Source: Baffinella frigidus
Lineage: Eukaryota; Cryptophyceae; Cryptomonadales; Baffinellaceae
Direction: 5' to 3'
Length of the DNA: 10,817 nt
Assembly (NCBI GenBank): GCA_026770585.1
Contig: MU646523.1
Location: 356,214 to 367,030 of the forward strand
Below are positions 5,598 through 10,613 of the stretch, one piece after another (position 1 is the stretch's first letter; each line of letters starts with the position of its first letter). The notes under the pieces are model-generated. The model was not told the origin of the DNA, ran no database searches, and saw nothing but the letters and a program-made list of their open reading frames with translations. Position numbers and translations under genes: made by a program.

Positions 5598-5700
5598 AGA
5601 GGGACCGCGAAGCTGGGCCCACCAGCCGCAGGAAGTGAACCAAATCCAGCGATTTGGCAACACACGTCTCTTTCACTTGATGAAGGGGAGGATGGAGGGG
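5598..5700 (+). repeat. Repeat I, copy 1, and an inverted flanking repeat
   Basis: Bases 5605-5645 (GAAGCTGGGCCCACCAGCC then GGAAGTGAACCAAATC) recur as the reverse complement at about 6706-6742. TCACTTGATGAAGGGGAGGA at 5673-5692 recurs at 6753-6772 and, diverged, at 6439-6457. The rest of unit I, GGAGGACTTCAAAGGCCGCG, reappears at about 5807-5826, so the family H sequence between may be inserted into it. Confidence 0.6.
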
Positions 5701-5800
5701 GTGACTTGTGTAAAGTCGCTCCGGCTATCTCTATGTGAGGTATTATCCCCAGACACCCCCTCACGAGCCGAGCTCGGTGAGTGGATTATCCTAGAAACCC
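5701..5800 (+). mobile_element. Family H arm, copy 3 (diverged, partial)
   Basis: GTGACTTGTGTAAAGTCGCTCC followed by CGGCTATCTCTATGTGAGG and ATTATCCCCAGACACCCC matches the family H arm. The second arm is not clear; a TCACGAGCCGAGCTCGGTGA hairpin at 5761-5780 occupies the centre. It appears to interrupt repeat I. Confidence 0.55.
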
Positions 5801-5854
5801 CAGAGGGGAGGACTTCAAAGGCCGCGGTGAGGCAGCCTCTCGCCCCGGGCTCTC

Positions 5855-5985
5855 TACAGGGGTACCTCGATCATCAGAACCTGCGCCCCCCTAGGACCCT
5901 ACAAGACCCTACAGTAGGCCTATGCCCAGGGCCCTATGGCGGTCCTGTGGGGGGGGCTGATTCTTATGGGCGAGGTGCCCCTGTA
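5855..5985. mobile_element. Family A MITE, copy 8 (diverged)
   Basis: Left end TACAGGGGTACCTCGATCAT, right end TTATGGGCGAGGTGCCCCTG TA. The core has a local duplication CCCTACAAGACCCTACAG, making it 131 bp. TA flanks both ends. It has more substitutions than copies 5-7 and is probably older. Confidence 0.85.
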
Positions 5986-6008
5986 GACTCGAGCCTTGCC
6001 GGCTTCTC

Positions 6009-6113
6009 TATCCCTCAAGTGGCCAGGGGGTCAAAAATGACCCCAGAGAGGTCCTAGGCAGGTCTCAGGGCCCTACGGTAGGGCGGATGCGCCTACTGGC
6101 CACTTAAGGGATA
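6009..6113. mobile_element. Family C MITE, copy 3
   Basis: TA TCCCTCAAGTGGCCAGGGGG on the left and CTGGCCACTTAAGGGA TA on the right. The core GTCCTAGGCAGGTCTCAGGG and CCCTACGGTAGGGCG is in the same orientation as copy 1. It is 105 bp, with a TA pair on each side. Confidence 0.85.
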
Positions 6114-6136
6114 CTTCAACCTGAGGAAGGTTGTGC

Positions 6137-6257
6137 TACAGGGGTACCTCGCTCATAAGAAACCGACCCCCCCCTAGGACCACCGTAGGGCCCTAGGCAT
6201 GGGCTTCCTGTAGGGTCCTAGGGGAAGGCGGTTTCTTATGAGCAAGGTACCCCTGTA
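6137..6257. mobile_element. Family A MITE, copy 9
   Basis: Left end TACAGGGGTACCTCGCTCAT, right end TTATGAGCAAGGTACCCCTG TA. The core CCTAGGACCACCGTAGGGCCC is closer to copy 4 than to copies 5-7, pointing to subfamilies. The length is 121 bp. A short right-end remnant GGTACCCCTGTAC at 6428-6440 may come from another copy. Confidence 0.9.
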
Positions 6258-6276
6258 CTGACGTTATGAACAAGTG

Positions 6277-6397
6277 CCCCCCCCCCACACACCCCACCCT
6301 GGGGAACCCCCTCCTGACCCCACCTCTCCTCCTCACTCTCCCCCTCCCCTCACACTGGAGAGGTATCTCTCTCTCCCCCCACACACACCCTGCCCGG
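6277..6397 (+). repeat. Pyrimidine-rich low-complexity tract
   Basis: About 120 bases composed largely of C and T on the plus strand (runs of C, CACACA, CCTCC, CTCTCTCTCCC), broken by GGGGAA and TGGAGAGG. It could adopt triplex or i-motif structures. Frames across it encode only Pro/Leu/Thr-rich translation and are not credible genes. Confidence 0.65.
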
Positions 6398-6438
6398 ATG
6401 ACTGGGGTACAGTGGTGGGAAGAGCTCGGTACCCCTGT

Positions 6439-6490
6439 ACTTGATAAAGGGGAGGACGGTCGGGAGGCCTTCGAAGGCCGCGGGAAGGTT
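6439..6490 (+). repeat. Repeat I, copy 2
   Basis: ACTTGATAAAGGGGAGGACGG is followed by TCGGGAGGCCTTCGAAGGCC and GCGGGAAGG, matching 6753-6810 with several substitutions. A family B element begins three bases later. Confidence 0.65.
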
Positions 6491-6492
6491 GA

Positions 6493-6652
6493 TAGGGTAA
6501 CGGCCTGAAAATGGGGTAGTTAGGCCTACAGCATTGCCTAGGACCTCCTACCGTAGGCCGAGACGTTTTGGTCCTAGGATCCCTCGGCCTACGGCAGGAG
6601 GTCCTAGGCAATGCCGTAGGCCCAACTACCCCATTTTCAGGCCGTTAGCCTA
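6493..6652. mobile_element. Family B MITE, copy 2 (full-length near-palindrome)
   Basis: TA then GGGTAACGGCCTGAAAATGG at the left, with the reverse complement and TA at the right. The arms pair along almost the entire length: GCATTGCCTAGGACCTCC with GGAGGTCCTAGGCAATGC, and GTAGGCCGAG with CTCGGCCTAC. Only a ~20 base loop around GACGTTTTGGTCCTAGGA is left. At 160 bp this is the reference for the deleted copy at 2446-2573. Confidence 0.9.
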
Positions 6653-6702
6653 TGAAGGTGGCGAAAGGGACTTCGGGAGTGCCCCCGGCCATCCGCCCCG
6701 CC

Positions 6703-6815
6703 CGATTTGGTTCACTTCCCGTGGCTGGTGGGCCTAGCTTCGTGATGAAGGGTCACTTGATGAAGGGGAGGACGTTCGGGAGGATTTCGAAGGCCGCGGG
6801 GAGGCTGCCGGGCGT
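6703..6815 (+). repeat. Repeat I, copy 3, with its inverted flank
   Basis: GATTTGGTTCACTTCCCGTG and GCTGGTGGGCC are the inverse of 5605-5645. They are followed by TCACTTGATGAAGGGGAGGA and the continuation CGTTCGGGAGGATTTCGAAGG. Both segments flank copy 1 of repeat I as well, but in a different relative orientation, so the unit has been rearranged. Confidence 0.6.
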
Positions 6816-6833
6816 CTCTCCGTCCATCTCCAC

Positions 6834-6996
6834 GTTGCACCTGCCCAGAACGTATCCCGTAAGTGGCGAGTGGCCTCATACGCTCCTACGTAGGCCCAGG
6901 CACGCTCCCACGTAGGCCTACGACCTTCTGGGGGTCCTACGACCTTCTGGGGGTCAAATACGACCCCCTCGCCGCTCGACATTGCACCTGCCCAGA
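6834..6996 (+). repeat. 16 bp direct repeats flanking a degenerate family C-like element
   Basis: GTTGCACCTGCCCAGA (6834-6849) and ATTGCACCTGCCCAGA (6981-6996) differ by one base. Between them lie a left end TATCCCGTAAGTGGCGAG (6853-6870) and CCCCCTCGCCGCTCGAC (6964-6980), resembling family C ends with a decayed right terminus. An exact 19 bp tandem pair (6918-6936 and 6937-6955, CTACGACCTTCTGGGGGTC) occupies the interior. Confidence 0.65.
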
Positions 6997-7017
6997 GGGT
7001 TCAGGGCTGAATCAACG

Positions 7018-7081
7018 CTCTAAAAAGCCTTTTATTTATTTTAACTACCAAAACTTCCTTTTAAACCCAAATTCATTTTAA
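7018..7081. other. AT-rich patch
   Basis: About 64 bases, mostly A and T, starting TCTAAAAAGCCTTTTATTTA. There is a short TTTTAAA symmetry but no element ends or coding signal. Confidence 0.5.
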
Positions 7082-7159
7082 AACGATTGGATGGACAGGG
7101 CGGGCTCAAGGTTTGCAGTAGGGTGCATACATGGCGGCCGTGTTGGTAGGAACCCCCCT

Positions 7160-7213
7160 CTGTCCCTACGGGTTGCCTACCGTAGGGTCGTAGGTCTTAT
7201 CGCTTAAGGGTTA
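7160..7213. mobile_element. Possible family C right-end remnant
   Basis: CTACGGGTTGCCTACCGTAGG followed by TATCGCTTAAGGGTTA resembles the core word and right end of family C/B elements, without a matching left end. It is probably a truncated relic. Confidence 0.4.
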
Positions 7214-7662
7214 TTCAGACATCCCTTGGAAGTCCGCTGTGTGGGTTGGTGGTGATCAAGGTCTCTCTAACCTACGACCACGCAACGATCACCTGTGCAC
7301 CAAGTCCCTCTGTTTCTAAAGTCAACTCGCCTTCAACCGCCCACAAAGCTGTCAACTTATCCGGATTCCGGATTAAAATACTTTTAGAAGTGCAGGGAAT
7401 AACAGAAAGACTCGACAAAAATACAGATGTTTGATACACAGGCCATCGTCGCGTGGGACCGAGTGGTGGGGTGGGGCTCGCAACCTGTCCGTGATGGGGG
7501 CACGCTGGAGCCATTATAGCTCGTGTCTCTGAGGCGGGCCCGTTTCTTAAGGCTCACATACTTTTGTATCACTCAACTCAAGGCTCAGGGGCCTCATTTA
7601 GGACCTGCATCGAGAGTGATCAAGAAGAAGAAGCCTGGGGTCGCCTCAACAATCAGCTCAGC
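7214..7662. other. Unassigned region, no gene supported
   Basis: A 62-codon frame at 7246-7434 (plus) looks mildly protein-like at its end (FRIKILLEVQGITERLDK) but lacks an ATG start, third-position bias or a known domain. It could be a relic of a mobile-element protein. GTGGGGCTCGCAACCTGTCC at 7471-7490 is an isolated start of the subtelomeric repeat R seen at 8099 and 8280. Confidence 0.35.
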
Positions 7663-7729
7663 TTCTCAGTGATGATCTGGCGTGGACGAAACGTTGCGTT
7701 CTGGCGTTCTCAGTGATGATCTGGCGTGG
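7663..7729 (+). repeat. 23 bp direct repeat within the foldback arm
   Basis: TTCTCAGTGATGATCTGGCG (continuing TGG) is present at 7663-7685 and 7707-7729, a period of 44 bases. The second copy belongs to the left arm of the foldback at 7686-7931. Confidence 0.8.
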
Positions 7730-7931
7730 GCAAGCGCATCAAGATTGCTGAGGTCCTGTAGGGGTCCTTTAGGTTCTTCGAGCTCCAAGTTCCGGTGTCC
7801 GCCTATGCAAGTTCCGGTGTCCGCCTATGTTGGGAGCTCGAAGAACCTAAAGGACCTAAAGGACCTCAGCAATCTCGATGCGCTCGCCCACGCCAGATCA
7901 TCACTGAGAACGCCAGAACGCAACGTTTCGT
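7686..7931. repeat. Large foldback with repeat D at its centre
   Basis: The left arm ACGAAACGTTGCGTTCTGGC, then GATGATCTGGCGTGGGC and GATTGCTGAGGTCC, is mirrored at 7861-7931 by GGACCTCAGCAATCTCGATG through GCCCACGCCAGATCATCAC to CGCAACGTTTCGT. Inner sequence also pairs: CTTTAGGTTCTTCGAGCTCC with GGAGCTCGAAGAACCTAAAG, both being the tail of repeat D. Arms of ~100 bases are well over 85% complementary by eye. The centre holds two tandem 22 bp copies of the middle of D (7786-7807 and 7808-7829). Confidence 0.85.
7763..7865 (+). repeat. Repeat D, copy 5 (rearranged)
   Basis: From left to right there is an inverted D tail, two direct 22 bp units CAAGTTCCGGTGTCCGCCTA(TG), then the plus-strand tail TTGGGAGCTCGAAG with AACCTAAAGGACC repeats. 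It is a composite of both orientations, forming the tip of the foldback. Confidence 0.85.
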
Positions 7932-8098
7932 TTCGCAGTACGAACTGAGTGTGCGTTCCCCGAGGAATCGCAACTCCTCGTCCTTAACACGTCCGGTCTC
8001 GCAAGAGGGGTCCGCACCAATCCTCTAAGGCTCCCTTGCCCTCGTGACTACTTTTTTTGCTACCATATGAAGGGGGCACCCTTCGCCTGTTTTGCTAT
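7862..8098 (+). repeat. Subtelomeric repeat R, unit 1 with an extra ~87 bp
   Basis: The unit begins GACCTCAGCAATCTCGATGC and includes ACGCCAGATCATCACTGAG, AACGTTTCGTTTCGCAGTA, GTGCGTTCCCCGAGGAATCG and ACACGTCCGGTCTCGCAAG. It then carries about 87 bases (8012-8098) that are absent between units 2 and 3. The foldback at 7686-7931 is built partly from this unit. Confidence 0.85.
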
Positions 8099-8279
8099 GG
8101 GGGGCTCGCTACCTGTCCGTGCCTGGGGTGACCTCAGCAATCTCGATGCGCGTGCCCACGCCAGATCATTACTGAAAACGCCAGAACGCAACGTTTCGTT
8201 TCGCAGTACTCACTGAGTGTGCGTTCCCCGAGGAATCGCAACTCCTCGTCCTTTACACGTCCGGTCTTTCAAGTGGGGG
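8099..8279 (+). repeat. Subtelomeric repeat R, unit 2 (181 bp)
   Basis: Begins GGGGGGCTCGCTACCTGTCC and runs through GACCTCAGCAATCTCGATGC to ACACGTCCGGTCTTTCAAGTG. It matches unit 1 with scattered substitutions. The start of the next unit follows directly, giving a 181 base period. Confidence 0.85.
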
Positions 8280-8345
8280 GGGGGGCTCACAACCTGTCCG
8301 TGCCTGGGGTGACCTCAGCAAGCTCGATGCTCTTGCACTTGAACA
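8280..8345 (+). repeat. Subtelomeric repeat R, unit 3 (truncated)
   Basis: GGGGGGGCTCACAACCTGTC and GACCTCAGCAAGCTCGATGC match unit 2, then similarity stops near 8335. Telomere-like sequence begins about 35 bases later. Confidence 0.8.
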
Positions 8346-8370
8346 CCCGCACCCCTTTCACCTGCCGGGC

Positions 8371-8490
8371 TCAGGGTTTAGGGTTTAGGGTTTAGGGTGT
8401 GGGGTGTTGGGTGTGGGGTGTGGGGTGTGGGGTGTGGGGTGTGGGGCGTGGGGTGTGGGGTGTGGGGTGTGGGGTGTGGGGGGTGGGGTG
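8371..8490 (+). repeat. Interstitial telomere-like tract 1
   Basis: Three exact TTTAGGG units are followed by about 13 units of degenerate TGTGGGG. The polarity is the same as the terminal array at 10614. It ends at the 15 bp motif GTGTACGTGGACGTG (8486-8500). Confidence 0.9.
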
Positions 8491-8520
8491 TACGTGGACG
8501 TGTTCCCCCAAGTCGATGTC

Positions 8521-8535
8521 TGTTTAGACTAAACA
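8521..8535. repeat. Small perfect palindrome
   Basis: TGTTTAG-A-CTAAACA forms a 7 bp stem with a one-base centre, extending further on both sides. It sits between telomere-like tract 1 and the inverted-repeat element F. Confidence 0.7.
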
Positions 8536-8560
8536 GACTTACTATGTGACTCAACTCAAC

Positions 8561-8702
8561 TTTATCCGGGGAAACCTATTTTTCTTTCATTTGATGGCAA
8601 TGAAAACTACTACACAGTTCGTTCTTACTAGTAATATTAAATCATTCGTGTAGTAATTTTCATTGGAATCAAATGAAAGAAAAATAGGTTTCCCTGGATA
8701 AA
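8561..8702. mobile_element. MITE-like element F with 55 bp inverted repeats
   Basis: The left arm 8561-8615 (TTTATCCGGGGAAACCTATT ... ACTACTACAC) and right arm 8648-8702 pair with four mismatches over 55 bases. The loop 8616-8647 is AT-rich. There is no other copy in the window and no coding capacity. It lies between two telomere-like tracts, so a mobile element appears to have inserted into telomere-associated DNA. A target duplication is not obvious. Confidence 0.9.
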
Positions 8703-8730
8703 ACTAGTCTTCAGACGCGGGGCGCGTACG

Positions 8731-8777
8731 TGGGGTTTGGGGTTTAGGGTTTAGGGATTAGGGTGTACGTGGATGTG
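8731..8777 (+). repeat. Interstitial telomere-like tract 2 with its 15 bp end motif
   Basis: TGGGGTTTGGGGTTTAGGGT followed by TTAGGGATTAGGG, ending in GTGTACGTGGATGTG at 8763-8777. The last 29 bases (8750-8778) recur identically at 8878-8906. Confidence 0.9.
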
Positions 8778-8789
8778 CCACTCCCGATT

Positions 8790-8905
8790 CGGGTTTGGGG
8801 TTTGGGGTTTGGAGTTTGGGGTGTGGAGTGTGGGGTTTGGGGTGTGGGTTTTTGGTTTGGGGTTTGGGGTTTTAGAGTTTAGGGATTAGGGTGTACGTGG
8901 ATGTG
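8790..8905 (+). repeat. Interstitial telomere-like tract 3 with its 15 bp end motif
   Basis: Begins GGGTTTGGGGTTTGGGG and continues as mixed TTTGGGG, TGTGGGG and TTTTAGAG units to TTTAGGGATTAGGG. It ends in GTGTACGTGGATGTG at 8891-8905. Confidence 0.9.
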
Positions 8906-8912
8906 CTCTCCC

Positions 8913-8974
8913 GAGTAGATTTTGCCCGTGAGAGCCACGAAGTCGAGCGTCCCGAACCCTGCAATTCAGAGACT
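8913..8974 (+). repeat. GC-rich box S, copy 1
   Basis: GAGTAGATTTTGCCCGTGAG, then AGCCACGAAGTCGAGCG and TCCCGAACCCTGCAATTCAG, about 62 bases. Copies occur at 9122, 9339 and 9837. Each is followed by AT-rich simple sequence, except the last, which is followed by a hairpin. Confidence 0.9.
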
Positions 8975-9121
8975 TGTTAATAATATAATATTTTATAATA
9001 ATACAATATGTGTTAATAATATTATAATAATACAATATGTGTTAATAATAAAAATAATACAATATGAGTTAATAATATAATATAATACAATATAACATAA
9101 TATGCTAATAATATAACATGC
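8975..9121. repeat. AT-rich simple sequence 1
   Basis: Built from TTAATAATATAATA and AATACAATATG words with internal periodicity (AATACAATATGTGTTAATAA twice). Frames here encode only Ile/Tyr/Leu-rich artefacts. Confidence 0.8.
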
Positions 9122-9185
9122 GAGTAGATTTTCCCATTGAGAGCCACGAAGTCGAGTGTCCCGAACCCTGCGATGCAAGAGACGT
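9122..9185 (+). repeat. GC-rich box S, copy 2
   Basis: GAGTAGATTTTCCCATTGAG, then AGCCACGAAGTCGAGTG and TCCCGAACCCTGCGATGC. It starts 209 bases after copy 1. The conserved middle suggests selection or recent amplification, while the adjoining AT-rich DNA varies freely. Confidence 0.9.
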
Positions 9186-9338
9186 TTTAATGATATAATA
9201 TAATATAATGTCATATAATATAATTTAATATAAATAATATGTTATTTTATGTGTTGATAATAATAAAATATTTGTTAATAGCATTGACAATGTGTTATAT
9301 AATATAATATGATATACGAGCCAGCCCCAGGCTGTCCC
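9186..9338. repeat. AT-rich simple sequence 2
   Basis: ATATAATA-type repeats with interspersed GTTATT words. The last bases (9318-9338) are GAGCCAGCCCCAGGCTGTC, a short GC-rich leader that also appears at 9661-9677 before element G. Confidence 0.8.
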
Positions 9339-9404
9339 GAGTAGATTTTGCCAGTGAGAGCCACGAAGTCGAGCGTCCCGAACCCTGCGATGTGAGAGAC
9401 GTGT
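9339..9404 (+). repeat. GC-rich box S, copy 3
   Basis: GAGTAGATTTTGCCAGTGAG, then AGCCACGAAGTCGAGCG and TCCCGAACCCTGCGATGTG. It starts 217 bases after copy 2 and is almost identical to copy 1 in the middle. Confidence 0.9.
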
Positions 9405-9660
9405 TAATAATATAATATAATATAATATAATATAATTTAACATGATATAATACAATATAATATTATATAATACAATGTGATATAACATAATGTAATATAA
9501 TACAATGCACCATAATATAATATACCATGTTATGTGTTCATTATAATAAAACATTTGTAATGAGCATAAATAACGTGTTATTAGTGTTGATAATATAATA
9601 TGTCGTATTACTATACCAATACGGCCACCATGCATGGCACCCACACGGAGGCTCCCATAA
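9405..9660. repeat. AT-rich simple sequence 3
   Basis: The longest AT-rich block: (ATATA)n-like with AATACAATAT and CATAATATAATA words to about 9620, then a more mixed stretch containing CACCATGCATGGCACCC. The open frame on the minus strand across it is compositional. Confidence 0.75.
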
Positions 9661-9677
9661 GAGCCAGCCCCCGGCTC

Positions 9678-9828
9678 TTATCTCAGAAAACCCTTTTTAA
9701 CAGTCATTTTCTTAAGTCATCTCCCCCACAGATCCGTCAACTTATTCTTTACTCTACGCATAAGTTAACGGATTTGTAGGGGAGTTGACTTTAGGAAAAG
9801 GAATTTTAAAAGGAGTTTTCCGAGATAA
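9678..9828. mobile_element. MITE-like element G, inserted in the box S leader
   Basis: Imperfect inverted repeats of about 67 bases. The left starts TTATCTCAGAAAACCC and the right ends GGAGTTTTCCGAGATAA, pairing inward to CCGTCAACTTA/TAAGTTAACGG. A TA or TTA/TAA pair may be the target duplication. The leader GAGCCAGCCCCCGGCTC lies just left and box S copy 4 just right. In copy 3 leader and box are contiguous, so element G split this pair. Confidence 0.75.
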
Positions 9829-9836
9829 TCTCTCCA

Positions 9837-9890
9837 GGGTAGATTTTCACCGTGAGAGCCACACAGTCGAGCGTCCCGAATCCTGCGATT
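9837..9890 (+). repeat. GC-rich box S, copy 4 (diverged)
   Basis: GGGTAGATTTTCACCGTGAG, then AGCCACACAGTCGAGCG and TCCCGAATCCTGCGATTT. It has more substitutions than copies 1-3 and is not followed by an AT repeat. Confidence 0.85.
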
Positions 9891-9893
9891 TAA

Positions 9894-9946
9894 AAGTCAT
9901 GTTTTAATGACTTTTAAGACTTTTAAAAGTCATTGAAACATGACTT
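9894..9946. repeat. 25 bp-arm hairpin
   Basis: AAAGTCATGTTTTAATGACT on the left pairs with AGTCATTGAAACATGACTTT on the right, with one mismatch and a few central bases. TTTTAAAAG/CTTTTAAG add further local symmetry. It sits where the AT-rich block would be expected after box S. It could be a short foldback or a decayed element. Confidence 0.8.
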
Positions 9947-10160
9947 TGGTGAGTTCTGAAATGCCGTACGTAACGTGACCGATTCCCATGTAAATAGAGG
10001 ACACGAGCGTGAAACCAACACTTGAGAAAAAGGCATGGCCAGACTCAAGTGGGGCAGGAAACGCCCGTACCAGTAAAAACACTGTACACGTAGTTGTTGT
10101 AGTCTATATATCTATCATGGTTATATGAATTATAGATTATAGATTATAGATTTATAGGGA
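9947..10160. repeat. Unassigned DNA ending in a TATAGAT microsatellite
   Basis: No gene is recognised in 9947-10130. Four TATAGAT-like heptamers occupy 10131-10155 just before the next tandem array. Confidence 0.6.
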
Positions 10161-10310
10161 TGCGAAAAACGCCGCGGACCAGATGGTCACGTCCACAGCC
10201 CGTCAGCAATCTCTACGGTCACGTCCATCTAAGGGTGCAAAACACACCGCTCCACGTCATCACGTCAACCACGGGGTGTACATATCGCGGTCACGTCCTA
10301 GAACGGTGCG
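10161..10310 (+). repeat. CACGTC-rich tandem repeat, unit 1
   Basis: Contains GGACCAGATGGTCACGTCC, ACGTCCATCTAAGGGTGC, CACCGCTCCACGTCATCACG and ACCACGGGGTGTACATATCG. It holds about six CACGTC words. Part of it (GTCAGCAATCTCTACGGTCA) is missing from unit 2. Confidence 0.85.
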
Positions 10311-10421
10311 TGATAGACTCAGGGTTGGTTGGCTTAAGGTTCGGGGAGGTCACACGAGAGAGAAGATAATCTCGAGGGACCTACCCAGAGTCGTATATCA
10401 CCAAGAATACAACGTATACGA
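10311..10421 (+). other. Spacer between tandem units
   Basis: Unique in the window, starting TGATAGACTCAGGGTTGG. It separates two otherwise adjacent-type repeat units. No gene is recognised. Confidence 0.4.
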
Positions 10422-10537
10422 AGAAAAAACGCACCGGACCAGATGGTCACGTCCATCTAAGGGTGCAAAAAACACCGCTCCACGTCATCACGTCTACCAC
10501 GGGGTGTACACATCGCGGTCACGTCCTGAACGGGTGC
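10422..10537 (+). repeat. CACGTC-rich tandem repeat, unit 2
   Basis: ACGCACCGGACCAGATGGTC, then ACGTCCATCTAAGGGTGC, CACCGCTCCACGTCATCACG and ACCACGGGGTGTACACATCG. Four CACGTC words. It matches unit 1 with few changes. Confidence 0.85.
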
Positions 10538-10600
10538 GAAAACGCACCGGACCAGATGGTCACGTCCAGCAGCCCGTCGAACACGTCCGCGGCTGGCGCG
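10538..10600 (+). repeat. CACGTC-rich tandem repeat, unit 3 (truncated)
   Basis: AACGCACCGGACCAGATGGT, then CACGTCCAGCAGCCCGTCGA and ACACGTCCGCGG. It breaks off about 14 bases before the terminal telomere array, making it the innermost telomere-adjacent sequence. Confidence 0.8.
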
Positions 10601-10613
10601 ACCTGTTGGAAGA

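Noticed and set aside
2235-6257. hAT assignment of family A because the ends start CAGGG
   Set aside because: hAT elements make 8 bp target duplications. No 8 bp duplications are seen around the copies checked, and nearly every copy is bordered by TA.
6277-6397. Pyrimidine tract as an intron polypyrimidine signal
   Set aside because: No coding exon follows it in any frame, and the tract is far longer than a splice signal.
7246-7434. 62-codon frame with a mildly protein-like C-terminus
   Set aside because: No ATG, no codon bias and no family recognised. A mobile-element protein relic remains possible but unsupported.
8993-9644. Minus-strand Ile/Tyr/Leu-rich frames resembling membrane proteins
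   Set aside because: Purely a product of AT-rich (ATA/TAT) simple sequence.
8913-9890. CRISPR-like regular repeats (box S)
   Set aside because: Copies are ~62 bp, spaced 150-430 bases apart by AT-rich simple sequence, in a eukaryotic subtelomere with no cas genes.
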